From Paracyclopina nana (taxonomy: Eukaryota; Arthropoda; Copepoda; Cyclopoida; Cyclopettidae), in contig JAGUCH010000004.1 in NCBI GenBank assembly GCA_019096065.1, forward strand, positions 5,890,001 to 5,954,000: 64,000 nucleotides of DNA. Direction: 5' to 3'. Positions within the stretch are counted from its first letter, which is position 1, and each line of letters starts with the position of its first letter. Both the position numbers and the translations under genes were made by a program. Shown piece after piece: positions 23,901 to 36,700 of the stretch. The notes under the pieces were generated by a model. The model saw only the letters and a program-made list of their open reading frames with translations. It made no database searches and was not told the DNA's origin.

Positions 23901-26900
23901 CGTATCTGATGGCTAAAATGCTCGTAATTGCTCATTATCGTAGTAGGCTCCGTATTTTCCATATATAATGGAGAATCTTGACTATTCGTTATTTATTTAC
24001 GAGAAAAAAAGAGCACCGCCAAGGCATATTTTTTCCTTTAATGGTCAGCATCATTTTGATTTTGTGGCCTTAGGTGTAAGAGTGAGTTTTTCAAAGACAT
24101 TAAATTAAAGCAGCACCACGAGGCTCTCAGCTCGCGCGCGCCTCTTTATGCATCATATCAAAAGAATGATGTATGGCTATTAGCAGCTATGCTATGGAAA
24201 CATGAAAACTGCTGGCTGCTATGAGTGGCTACTTCGATAAATCAGTAAACTTTCTACATTTGTCAGCAGCAGCGGGACAGCTCATATTTCTGCCAATATC
24301 AGACATGCTAATGCTTCGCGTTGAAAAATGAATGAACGCTAGTAGATCTTAAGGGAAAAGATGATTAGTAATTGTGCACACACAGTGGGGCGTGCTTCTT
24401 CAGAGTCCACCCATTATAGGCAATCAACGCAGGGCTCTGCAGCTGCATTTTCATGAACAATGGGATGATCTTCTTCTTGGAAATCTTTGAGAAAAACTGT
24501 AGCTCCTCAGGGCCTCTCTCTGTGTGCTAATTAATTGGGGTTGCACCTCGCATAAAGAAGGTGCTGAACGGTTTATTTGCTTGTACTAGACGGTAACTTT
24601 TTAAAATGGGGCCCCCTTTGACCATCACCTGCAAGATTTATTGGCTGGCTGCACCAGGTATAATAATAGTATGTAGTGGTGAAATTTCAAGAGTATTTTT
24701 CTTTCGTGTGGGCCCATAAGTGTTTATTCATGGAATTTCAAAGATTATTCATGGGGGGAAAGATGGCATGAGTATCAATTTGCAAACAGGCCCTTCAATT
24801 TATTCTGCTTGAGCAATTTACGATTATCACCCTTCGTAGTCTTTTGTTTCTCAATTGAGCAGTGCTATATACTCATTTCGTATTCCTCTCTTGCTTGCAG
24901 AAAAATGACGAGTTTAGCGTGGCTGTTGCAGTTCGACTGCACAAAACGTTGGAATTGGCAGGAGACAAGTTCTACATGATCACGTGTGGCAAGGCTGGCT
25001 TTCAAAACACCAGGTGAAATCGTCTCTTTTTCTGCTCGTCTTTTTTCCCCTTATGCAGAGCTTTTTATGCAGGAATGAGACATCTCTTGTCAACCTCGAG
25101 CTGATTCGTGGCCAAGACAAAGTGCAGCAAGTCATCTACGGGCAGGAATACAAGCTCAGGGCATACTTCTCACAGCCAGATGGTAATTAAGTGGATTTGC
25201 ATATTCAGTGAATTTTTTCTCCTCCTCAACAACAAGTCTATTCCTAGGTAAATTTGGCATGAGAGTGAAACGATGCTTCAGTTTCAGTGACACCAACAAC
25301 ACTGTCCAACTTGTCGATGAGGGCGGGTAAGCGTTTGAAAAAAAGCAAGTGTATCACCTTCCCACGACTCTCATCATTTATCTTCTTCCAGATGCGCTGA
25401 CCCCGACATTTTATCAGAATTCAATTATAACCCAATTCGAGGCACCGCAGAGGCCACATTGTTCTCCATGTTCAAGTTTCCAGAGAGCAAACGTGCTCAC
25501 TTCCAATGTGACATAGTGATTTGTCGGGGTAAGAGCTAGAGCGAAAAGAGTAGAAGCGGTGCTGAAACTCTCTGCATGACTTTGAACACTAATTTTTCCC
25601 ATTAGGCCGATGCCCTGACAGTGACTGTGAGAAAAATGGCACAGATGCTCGACCTTTGCCTCAGGCCAGATCACTTGAGCCAAAAGCTGATGCTTTATTG
25701 CAACCAGCTGAAGATGGCGCACTTATGGCATCTTATTCAGTCTTTGTCCTCGAGCCTGGAGAAAGAGTTGGTCAGTCTGGCATTGTCAATTGACAATTAT
25801 TACTGAATCCATGAAACTCAATCCCATTTTATTTTGCTAGATGTGGAGACTGTGTGCACAGGTTGCGATGTCAGCAAGAGTTTCATATTTTATTTGTGCA
25901 TTGCATTTGGCATCCTGTTCCTGGTGATGCTGCTTGTCAATGTCTACTTATGTTGTGCTGTAAGTGGATCTGTGGGCCCCTGCTTTGGCAGCAAAGACAC
26001 CAAGCCTTTCGATGATCGGAAATCCAGGCCTGAAGAGTTTGATCCCTACACCAGATCATGGCATGGCTCCCAATATGGATCTAGGTAAGTTTTATAGCCA
26101 TTTCACTATTCCTATTCAGAGTGGTTGATTTATGACTAACCCATAAACTATCCAAGATATCATATGAATTCAATGAGCCGGAGACCAGTGCACTTTGAGA
26201 GCTCACCTAGTTCCAATAACAACAACATTTACACCAGCTCAGCCAGTCTCAGGTGTGTGTTTTAAAAACTTTTCTTTATGTGCCATGAAGCAGTTTGCTT
26301 GTACCATAGCTGAGGAGGTTATGTACGTAGTATAGATATTAGTTCTCTTATCGTGTGGCTCTCTCTAGGAGCGACCAAAGGCATATCTTTGTCAATGAGG
26401 CATTTGAGATGGATCGTGGAATGGCTTGGACTTAGACGAGTTTGACCTAGTAGTCTCCTTGTAATAATAGTGATTGATTGTTGCAAAAATAGGCTCCAGC
26501 TCTTTCCATTATTAACCCCCTTCCTCCAGGTAAATACAGTGGGAGCATCCTAGTTGATATGCTTTGCAGTACCTAGTAAATTGCTTCCTACTGACTGACT
26601 GATTTTTTCCCACTCTACACTGAATGGATCAATCAATTATGACAGATGAGGCTACAGACATCTTTTTTTTCTTGCCAGACCTGATTCAATAGACAATTTT
26701 GACCCAATGTACTCATGTTCTTGCACTAGACTGTTCCCACTGTATTTGGCAATGAGCACCCAGCATGACTTCATAGACTGACTCATTTGCAAAATTAATC
26801 AGCATCAGGGCTGATCACGAAACACTTATTGCATTTGCACATTCCCTTTGAGAATCGTAAATATTGCCTGCTGTTGGTAGAAACGGTAATGGAATCCCAT

Positions 26901-27314
26901 CTGGGATACACTATAAAAAAGTGAAATCGGAATGCAATCGGCAAGGAGGAAGTGAGGTCAGCTGATTTTAACCACGTGGCTTTGTTTACGTTTTGCAGGT
27001 ACTCTCTCAACGGACAGGTCAAGTCGATGCCTGTCCCATACATCCCATCAGACACGCGAGTGCTGAGCCAAATTACGAGCACTAACGCGAGTAGCAGCCA
27101 AATTGTGGACATTGGGCGACCAGACAGCCGCTACTCTAACCGGTCACGTGACCACCGATCACGTTCCCGATCTCGAGCCCGATCTCGGTCGAAGCATCGC
27201 AGAAATGCGGGCATCCAATCCTCCAGTTCGGGTCAATCAGCCTCAACTCAATATAGCAGTAGAGCCGATTCTACTGGTCGTCTCGTCACGAATGGAAATC
27301 CAAGATTGTTGTAA
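14962..27314 (+). CDS. ZP-domain transmembrane protein, paralogue A
   Basis: Exons: 14962-15018, 23585-23827, 24901-25013, 25073-25182, 25248-25326, 25392-25528, 25606-25770, 25841-26084 and 26999-27314; all phases agree, giving about 487 residues. Exon 1 is a 19-residue signal peptide (MDWKFRFFAILWLSFTFAE). The zona pellucida domain runs from about residue 35 to 270 with ten cysteines in order (SATCRAG, PECSG, EYCG, ITCG, KRCF, GGCAD, FQCD, VICRG, RCPD, DCEK). One membrane helix (about 314-336, YLCIAFGILFLVMLLVNVYL) is followed by a cytoplasmic tail with FDPYTRSWHGSQYGSR and an Arg/Ser-rich end. ZP proteins polymerise into apical extracellular matrix; arthropod relatives (Dusky/Miniature/Neyo-Nyobe type) shape cuticle, so a cuticle role is inferred. 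Exon 1 is separated by an 8.6 kb intron and is supported mainly by paralogue B. An alternative 3' end is listed separately. Confidence 0.87.
18797..22341. promoter_or_regulatory. Cluster of seven CACGTG E-boxes in intron 1
   Basis: CACGTG occurs at 18797, 19317, 20102, 20487, 21670, 21916 and 22336. In AT-rich DNA one would expect fewer than one such palindrome in 3.5 kb. Several share extended context: 19317 reads TTTTGGCACGTG and 22336 its inverse CACGTGCCAAAA. CACGTG is the canonical site for bHLH factors (Myc/Max, Clock/Cycle, Hairy-type relatives). An enhancer role is inferred. Confidence 0.4.
21834..21853. repeat. Short CAG microsatellite
   Basis: Uninterrupted run of GCA/CAG triplets, about six copies, in the first intron of ZP paralogue A. 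Confidence 0.85.
23828..24900 (+). other. Second intron of ZP paralogue A, absent from paralogue B
   Basis: 1073-bp intron between GAG|GTGAGG and a TTGCTTGCAG|AAA acceptor. It is phase 0 and splits the ZP-N half between FINE and KNDEFSVAVAVR. Paralogue B reads straight through the equivalent place (FASDPSSDERSVAVAVR). No gene seen inside. Confidence 0.75.
26157..26435 (+). CDS. Alternative 3' exons of ZP paralogue A
   Basis: From the shared donor at 26084 (SR, phase 2) two other exons also fit. 26157-26252 has an AAG acceptor and encodes YHMNSMSRRPVHFE through NNNNIYTSSASL. 26369-26435 has a TCTCTCTAG acceptor and encodes SDQRHIFVNEAFEMDRGMAW before TAG at 26433. Both keep the frame and the same phase-2 junction as the terminal exon at 26999. 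They would give a 436-residue isoform with a different cytoplasmic tail. The Asn/Ser-rich exon could instead be a cassette joined to 26999, since that acceptor is also phase compatible. Paralogue B has no evident counterpart between its transmembrane and terminal exons. Confidence 0.6.
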
Positions 27315-30300
27315 TAATTGTTTTGCGCGCTTATAGTATATATACCCATTTTTCCCTCCCTTCAAATTGCAGAGATTTCGCCGCTGCTAGCTCTCAAGGG
27401 CCAAAGGTTAAAGCTAACTTGTACTACTACTATTACAACTCCTGAGATATATATGTACTAGCTACTCTACGTATATATACACCGAGTGACCCAGTCATTT
27501 TCGCCATCATAATAATATTCATGCAATAATTAGCGCGCTCCTATATTTTCCTGAAAGAAGTACAAGAAGGGCCGCAATTATTATAGGAATTCTTTTTTCT
27601 GGCACCTTTTGCTGCATATGCGTATGAGAAGCTGCTGCTAGGTATGTTGAAGTAGTGGTTTTGATTTTTATGATGTGGGATCTTTTCAAATTTTTCTAAT
27701 GAGATATTTTACTGCTGCTCACGCTCCTCGAAACATCGATTTTTTGCGACTTTTTTCATTTATGATCGAAGAAGGTCATGACTTTTGCTTCTTTTATGGT
27801 CACCCTGGTTGAGTGTAGCTGTTGTACAAATAGATATCCCATGTGTAGTAGTAGTATTTACAAGGCTTTGCAAAAGAGCGGTCCAATTATGTGCTCAACA
27901 TTCATTCAGCATGCTCCATTACAATTTAATGTAGATTAACGTTTTCCGCAAAACTACTAATTATTATGCTACTAAGCTATGCTCTAAACCTTGGGTTAAA
28001 ATGACCCCAGGTCTCATAATAACATCCCAAAATTTATGCTTCCTCCTCCCTTATACATTTATTTTCTCGGCTGTGATTTGCGCTACACTTTATATACCTT
28101 TATGTCAAGAGAATGTTAGAACTGAAATATAATAGCTTGTACTGTAAACGCGTGGAGATTTCAACGCGCGAGGAGTACATCTCGCGCGCATTTATTGTGA
28201 TATGACTCTCTTGTTTTTATTTGCACTGGATGTGTGGCATAATGTGCCATTTCCTGCAAAAACGATGAAGGCAGTTGGGTAATTAAGTTTATGGCATTTT
28301 TTAAAATCAGCGAAAAGTGAGCACAAACGGTAAGAGAGTATCAAAAGAGAAGCCAAAATAACCGAGCTGCTTCATTTTATAACCTCCATAAAAGATACAC
28401 AGATTTGACCTGAAGCTACTTCTTTCCCCACAACTTAAATAAAGGGTCACTTTTCCTCCTTTATATCTCGTGCTCCATCCTTACAAAATATCTCATGGTC
28501 TACCACAAAATGTCAACTCTAACTAAGGGCCAATTAGCCTCAAATAGTACCTAATTAGACAGCTTTTTATCCCACGATGTTTCTTCATATTCAGACATTT
28601 ATCCTTCTGGTTGCTCAGAAAGTTGCAAGCACAGAACGAACATTAGTGAAATTATTACAATTTTTTCTGGCCTGTGTTCAAAGTAACTTTCATAACCATC
28701 TACAATTAAATGCATGCTGAAGTATTGGCCAAAAAATGTTTTTCCTTCCTGTCGTCTCGCAAAAAATGATTAACAATAGAAGACATTTAGCAAGTCAACA
28801 ACACCCTTCCTTTTTTTGCAGATAGTATTTGAGCTATTTAAAAACATATTTGTAAGCGTGGAATGGGCCATTATTTACTATTTAAGCTCGGTAGTGACTA
28901 CTAGCAGTTTGGCTAAATTAAGTTGCCAATACACGATTTTCATGGAGGTAAAAAAGGCCCATTGTTGCCATCATTGTGATGCAAAGCAAGCCCATATAGT
29001 ACAAGTATTTTCAAACTTGAGCAAATTCTCAGTTTGAGTTGAACATTCAGAATTTTTTTTGCATACCATGGCATGTTTAAATTCTTTCGCGAGAACTTCC
29101 GTTGTTTTCGTCCCATTTTGCTACATAATCCATACATTACAGCAAGGATGTCTACAATGTTGACTCGCGAGACTCAAATTCACGACTACTCTTTATAGTG
29201 AAGTGTCTTCCGTGTGATTTGAGCAAAAATGACATTTTCGTGCCATAATTACAATATTTACCCCTGTGCTATTGTTGGTTTTAGCAGCACGGTGGACCCA
29301 TAAAAAAAGCTCACTCACAAAAATCCATGGTCGTGGCCTTCAAAAACGTACTTGTGCATAATTGGAAATTCCACAGCTTTTGCAGCTAGAATAGCTTGAT
29401 TCTAATGATATCACGTCACCAGACCAGATTATTAAGCAGTCGAGTAAATGAGGCTTGAATCTTGTAGATGGTACGAAGCAAATTGCCAAATAAATTGCGA
29501 GAGCAAGCAAGGCCTCAATTGTTGGCATTCTTCGCCATGTTCCTCCTATAAATTTAATGGTTACACATGTGCACAATTTATTAGCTTTCAGACATCTCAA
29601 TTCATTGATAAAGGCCTAGCTTCACAGGCTTAAAATTTGAAAGGTGCGCCATGTACCACACACTTGAAAAGTGTTGTTTTAACGACTCGTCAAACAGTAT
29701 AGGCCTAATATAGATAGAATAAATATTGATTTGGCAAATACCACCCATTTTTTGTCTGATTTTTGTAGAGCCCTTCTCATTTCGTTTTGTGGCACTTCTC
29801 AATTTACATACGCAATGTTATGTACAAAAAACAGAGGAAAATGTGCAACAACCTTTTGTTTTCCTTCCCCAAAGAATTGTTTCCTGCCAGAGAACAAAAG
29901 TCCAATCATTGAGCTCAATTTTATAGGCATCTTACACATGAAAGGAGCCATTGTAGTACCACTCGCAGTGAGTGCAATGTTGACTTTTTTCAAGTTGAAG
30001 GTTGGCTGCAGCGGCCACCCATATTTTTTTACAGCTTTTTCATGACTGCTATGAAAACTTTTAATTGCAGCCAGGGCATAAAGTCGATTCACCTGCACCA
30101 ATATTGGGGACAATAAATGAGGAATTGCCTGAGAACTTATCAGTTTGAACAACGTAACGATCTGTCTTTAAAATGCAGAGACTGCAATAGGAACATTTTT
30201 TAGCTGAAATCTCGCAACCTTTCGCCTCTTTTAAATGAGATTTTTTGCTGTACAAGTGCAAAAAGCCAGGTAATTAGCGGATTAATCGGCTTTTTTGCAA

Positions 30301-30799
30301 GCTTGGAGAATCGACGTAAATCATAATGTCATCATAAGTGTCGATTATCAGATTTTTACAGCTAAAACCTTTTAATGAGATCTTATCCCTTGATCTCATC
30401 TTCACCTAGAAAGTCTATTAATTATGATCAAAGATGGAATTGATGCGATTTATCAAAAATGACTTGGTTTTCCCATCAATTATTTTTTTATTTACGTAAT
30501 AAGTGTGCAAGCGGCTGCAACATTTGCAACATTTTTAATAGCATATAAAATGGCTAGTACATTAATTGAATGTAGCGAAACATGCAATAAACAACAACTT
30601 TTTGGCAACATAGCACACATTTACGTAGTTTTTGTAGCATATGTGCAGAAATCCCTTGTGTGTGGTTATACAGCAGTGCGCATAATTATAGAAAAATGTC
30701 CATTATTGATTTCACAGCCTTGACAAAATCTGGGGATTTTTCTTGCATCAATGGTGAGGTATTTTAGCTCTTCTTAGGTATGTTCTGATGTTATCATCG
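27315..30799. other. Intergenic region between the two convergent ZP genes
   Basis: About 3.5 kb containing the 3' UTRs of both ZP genes. No gene supported; open frames are under 120 codons and overlap antisense frames. No tandem repeat or transposon termini noticed. Confidence 0.55.
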
Positions 30800-33700
30800 T
30801 TATTTGACAATATGCCTTCCATTGGAGTATTTTGAGTAGTGTGCAGTGGATCCAGAGGAAGAGGCTGCTGATTGGTGGCCTCTTTTGTGAGACCGATTGG
30901 AGTACCTACTACTCGGCCTTGAATGCACTGGAAGGCCATAAACGGCTGGTATGCCGCACTCACTCGATGATGAGATGCTATGAGCTGTGTCCACCGATAT
31001 CAATGGAGGTGGAATTGGTTTGATATTGCCATTGAGTGAGAATCTGAAAATCCAAATGGGAAAATTATACATACTGTTACAAATAGCTCGTTTTATTGAT
31101 TTCCTGCTGCAATCAACTTGATAGAGTTGTTGACTCAAAAAAGCAATCAAGGTCGACCTTGTAAGCACAAAAATTGAGCCGTTTTCCTACGTAAACTTTG
31201 CCACTGCACTGCTGCAAGGTTGAACCTTTAATTGATTGATCTAGTAGCCCAGATAAGGAGAATTTCTCACCTGGATCCATACTGGGATCCATGCCATGAC
31301 CTGGTGTATGGATCGAACTCTTCAATAATGGAGGGCTCTTTTTCCACATTATCTGCTCTTGCACAAGAGCAGGTCATAGCAGAGCACAAAAATACATTGA
31401 TTATCAACATGACAAGGAACAGGATTCCAAATGCGATGCACAAGTACAGCAACCAAGGCGGGCTGACGCCACAATCAGTGCACACCGACTCAACATCTGC
31501 AAAAAAAGAGAGAAGATGTTGCAATGCAAAATTCCAATTTCATGATGATTGGGTGGTCTAATTTACCAACTGGTGCTCCAGGTTCTACGACAAACACTGA
31601 ATAAGATGCCATAAGTGCGCCATCTTCTGCTGGTTGCAATAAAGCATCGGCTCTTGGCTCAAATGATCTGGCCTGAGCCGAAGGCCCCCTTGTGCTGTTG
31701 CTACTATCCGGATCATCGCCTTTGCAAATTGGTTCCTTGCAATCATCTGCAACAAAGATAAAAAGGCACTTTTAGACGCCGCCTCATCCAAATCACCGAT
31801 GAAGCTACCTTTACAAACCAAGATGTCACATTGGAAGTGAACTCGATTGCTCTCTGGGAACTTGAACATGGAGTACAAAGTGGCCTCTGCGGTGCCTTGA
31901 GTCTTGTCATAGACAAATGATGATAAGATATTGCGCTCGGGGCATCTGGAAAGGGATCACATTGTTAATGGCGCAAAGAAGCTATATTTAATATTTTTTC
32001 TCTGCACATACCCGTTGTCATCGACAAGTTGGACAGTGTTGTTGGTGTCACTAAAACTGAAGCATCGTTTCACTCTCATGCCAAATTGTCCTGTGGAAAA
32101 AAGAGGCCATTAATCATTTGGGTATTCACTAGGGAGTTCTCTTGTGTGTTGCCGCGTCATGTTGGCGTGGGGTCAAGTTAAAAAAACGACCCTATATGGT
32201 TGTCTGGGCACGATTTTCTTGTAATTTCTGTGCTATCTCGAAATTGGATCTTACATGACCTTTTTCCAAAGTACAGTGTGATATGTTGTTGGAAAATGAC
32301 AATGCAATTTTATGGGGCTTTAAAATTCTATTCACAGCCCCACTGTGTGCTTCTACTACCTCTTCATCAGATCCATAAAAGTTAACCCTTCTTTTGCGCA
32401 TAGTACTAGTACAACAATGCCAGAGTTTTATGACTGTTGCAAAACTGATAATTGAAAAGGGTTCCTCCAAGATCAATCATCCATTCAACTGGTTTATGAA
32501 TAGTGCATAAACTACATAGTCATTTTGCTTGCTAAAAGAAGGAGACACAGGGAGAAGGGTGAATTAGTAAAGTGGTTCTGACATGTTTTCCAAACATATC
32601 ACATCTGCTCGTAGCAAATTAGAATTCAGCCAGTCATGCACTGTCCATAAATTCGTGTTAGATTTTCAACAGCTGCCAAAAACTTACCATCAGGATGACT
32701 GATGTCAGCTCTCAGTGTATATTCGCGGCCATAAATGACTTGCTCGACTTTCTTGCCATTTCTCAGCAGCTGCAAATTAACCAGACTCGTCTGATTCCTG
32801 CAAAAAAGAAGAAAAAACAGTTATTTGCTGCGTGGTGATGATTTGAAGAAGCTAGATACTTTTTTGTGACATCATGACAACTAATTTGATGCACTTATTG
32901 AGGAGTAAATACTGAGAAATCCTGGATGAAGGTGGCATTGAAATTCTAGCTAATCATAAGGAGCAGCTAGAGGTGTCATAGTAAAATAAAGAGCGGAGAT
33001 CACCAATCAAGGAAATCAAACGTTCACTTCTAAGCATGCTGAAGGACAAAAAGCGGGTTTGGCTTAATGGCACTTTCCATGTAAAAATGCCAATGATCTA
33101 GATTAATTAGCTGCTTTTTTAATTGGCAGCGCAAGATTAAAATTGAAAATATGGCGGTTACTGACAACAAGTTCAGCCGGAGACCGAGCGGCGTTTTCAT
33201 GGGCAATTTTCATTCAAAGACAAACAAAAGGTTCACCAAGGAAATATTACATTTTAAAAGCTGCTTTTTAATGGAAAATCGATCTGTTTTCACCTCAACC
33301 TTTTTAAGTTTGTAAGAAGCATTAAAATCATCTATACCTGGTATTTTGGAAGCCAGCTTTGCCACAAGTGATCATGTAGAATTTATCATCCACAAGTTCG
33401 AGAGTTCGGTGAGTTCGAACAGCCACTGCCACACTCCTCTCATCAGATGATGGATCACTGGCGAAAATTCCACAGTAATCTTCATCGCCCTTCTCGGATA
33501 ACATGTTAATCCTCAAGTAGGTGATTTTGCTATTTTCCCCATATCCAGAACACTGGGGCTTTCTGTAGTCCCTCGAGTGGACGACGCCCCCGAAATTGAG
33601 CTGGGTTTCCACTTTGATGGTCATGATGCCAGCTCGGCACGTGGCTGAGACGAGTGGGGAAAAAACGTCGTTTTCTGAGCCCGGAGGTCGACCAAACGAG

Positions 33701-36700
33701 ACGATTTCTTCATCTGCAGAAGCAGTTTCCTTCTGAGCCTCGACCTGAAATAGAGTCTTCTGGTTAATGTCACGATTATTTTCCCAATTTCTTTTCTCGT
33801 CCTATATATATTGTGAGGTTTTTTTTGGCAGAAGGTTGATTTGTGTTCGCGGAGATAAATCTATTTGGGGGGCCTATGATAATTTATGGCATGGATGAAG
33901 ATTAAGGCAAGTGAATAAATAAGGAGAGGAATGCAGAAATGCAAAATTTGAAGGACATCTTTTCACTGAGGTCTGGTCTCTTTTATGACGCAATTTCTTT
34001 AAAGTAAGCAGGAATGTGATGCCTCATAGTGATATGCACGCTGTGTATATATACTATATAAGTAAAGAACATGAGTCTTCATAACTTGCTAATAATCCTG
34101 CAACAAAGGTTGAAAAGCTGATGGCCATGAAAAATTAAAATTGACATCTGTGAAAGTACCATTTACACATTCTTCGTTTTTTTCCCTGCTCTGGTCAATA
34201 ATCAGCCTCTGTATGAAATTGTGGTCACTTTGACACTTTCTGTGGCTGCTGCATCAAGATAATTCAAGGTTGGGAATAAAAGATGAACTACTACTGCTGG
34301 CTTCCTTGAGACGGAAATATGGCTGACAGTTCACAAAAATCTGGAAAATGAGACAGACAAACTGCGGCTTCCCCTCGAGATTGTATCAAGATTTTGCCAA
34401 GAAAAAAATCAACGCCCATTTCCTCTACTTTTTGCAAGTAAAATTCGGGCCTCTCCGCGTTGCCAACTAATTATGTGCAATGGGAGCTGGTTCTGTAGTG
34501 AAATGACCCGAAGCTATAAAAGAGGTTTTTTTCAGCAAAGGAAAACCGCAGACTATTGAGAAGCACCTTTAATTCGCCTTTGTTTACTATGCACATAGTT
34601 GCTCACTTTATTTATTTGAAAAGATAATGGAATGTCAGCAACAAAAAATTAAAATCTGCGGTTGTTGGTGGTAATTGAAAACCATCAATTTATATAGATT
34701 TATAAAGAGCAGCTGCATTATTGGCTCCAAATGTCAAGCTGGAGCACAAAACGGTTTTTGCCAATATTTGAACTTTGTATTTTATGGCTCCATAAAAATT
34801 GTCTACAGTTGTTTTCTTCCTCTGGAATTTAGCCAAGTTTTGCTGTCAACTCCAATTTTGAAATGAGTTCTTCTGTTCTTGGCCTTAAGGCATAATCTTT
34901 TTTTTGTACAATTGCACTTCATCTTCTGGAGCATTTTGCGGTGTGAAAATGGCAGCAAAACTTGGATCATTTGCTAGATTTTTGGTGCAATATCACAAAT
35001 AATTTAGCTCTCATTAAAGAGGCCTTGGCTAAAAGGATGGGAAATGCCTAGTATTTTTAACTGTACGTACTGCAATTTGCACATTGCTTTTTTTCATCAC
35101 ACCTAGATCACAATCTCATTTTGGTAATTAGTATGGTGGCATCCGCGATGCGCGCTATGATAAAAGTACATAACCTTGATCTCTCTTCTTTTGTTTTTGA
35201 GCAGAGTGCATCATTAGAGTTTAATTTTGAGACACTACTCTCTGCAATTAAACCAGCAATTTTGCATTTCATTACTACTACTATTAACAAAATGGCATGC
35301 AGCTGGTCGTCTTCACTTCTAAAATGAATTGTTGTCTCGCCTAAGCAGTCATGTTTAATTACGAGCAGACGAAGTGGTTGCTGCACCACGCCTTTGTTTT
35401 TATCGGAAATCCTTCTCGCAAATCCAATTAAACACTCATGAATTTCACGCAAACTTGCACAAATGTGCTACATCATTACGTTCAAAATTGGAAGCATGTA
35501 ACAAGGGTCTGTCTACTGACACTTTGCTAATTGGGTTTCTGAGGGAATCAAGGCCGGGGTTTTTTCATGTACCAAAAGCTAAAGATGCTACATTTGAGGC
35601 TTGGTCCTAATCAGGATTTTCGGAAGTTACTCTTTCAAAAGTATTTGTATCTATCCAATGAAAATATGAAAAAAATATGGAAAAAACAAGCCATTTATCG
35701 TCACCTGGTCAGTTTTTGGCTAAATGACGGCCAAATATTACTAAAAATTGGCCATTTTGCGCATTTTCTCGATATTTTCCCAGTTTTTTCAAGCCAGGAT
35801 CGGCCTTATTAGGCAATTCTTGAAAAGGCCATTTAATTTGTTAACCTTTTTAAGCTGTTGTATTCGTTAAATTTTTCGCATAACAACTGTCTTTAAAAGC
35901 GAATTGCTAAAAAAGCTGCGAGTGACTGAGCCCTGGCTTTTTTATAGGCGTAAAACTTGGTTGCCTTTTTTGCTGCCAAAATTATGATGATGAGATAAAG
36001 GCTGAGATGGTGTATATAAATCACGCGCTAGAGTGGCTAATGACAGATTAGCACCACATGTCGGCTCATGGACTGAATTTCACGCTTTATTAGTGACCTG
36101 TCTATTGTTTCAGGTGAATGTCGACGACCCGAAAAAAAGAACTTTATTCAATTTGGCCCGTTAACGTCATCTCCAAATTGGAATATATGAGAATCGCTCC
36201 TATATGTTATGCGTACTACGCTCAGTTTCCGGTGGCTCAGTACGTTTTGCGGTTTCTCCATCGCAGCTTGAGCCCACTGAGCTAAGCCAAAGGATCCACC
36301 TAACCAGAAATCCTCCATTTTGCCCATCAGCTAATTTAGTTTTCGTTTAGCCAAACAATGCATTAATGTGCGTGTTCGCTTATAGTTGACCTTTTTTTGC
36401 TAGAATTGTAGCTTTATGAAGGCAGAAAAAAAGTTGCTGCTAGTTAAAAAAAAAACAATTGTACCTGTCTTGATATTCTGAAATTGCTGACTTGTACATG
36501 GTAGCATTTCTCGTGAAATGACGTTGCATGATGATAAACAAATCTTGCTTTTTTCGACTAGGAATACCCAACTAGAGGAGAATAATTAGTCGAGTTGAGG
36601 AAAAGGATCTTTTTTACATGATTTGAAGATGCTCAGTGTGATGATGCATAAATGCCGGAAGTTTCTCTATAGACACTTTTTGCTTCACTTGCTACCTGAA

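Noticed and set aside
36200-36310. tRNA-like box A (TTAGCTCAGTGGG on the minus strand)
   Set aside because: No matching box B, no acceptor-stem pairing and no cloverleaf; at most a tRNA-derived fragment.
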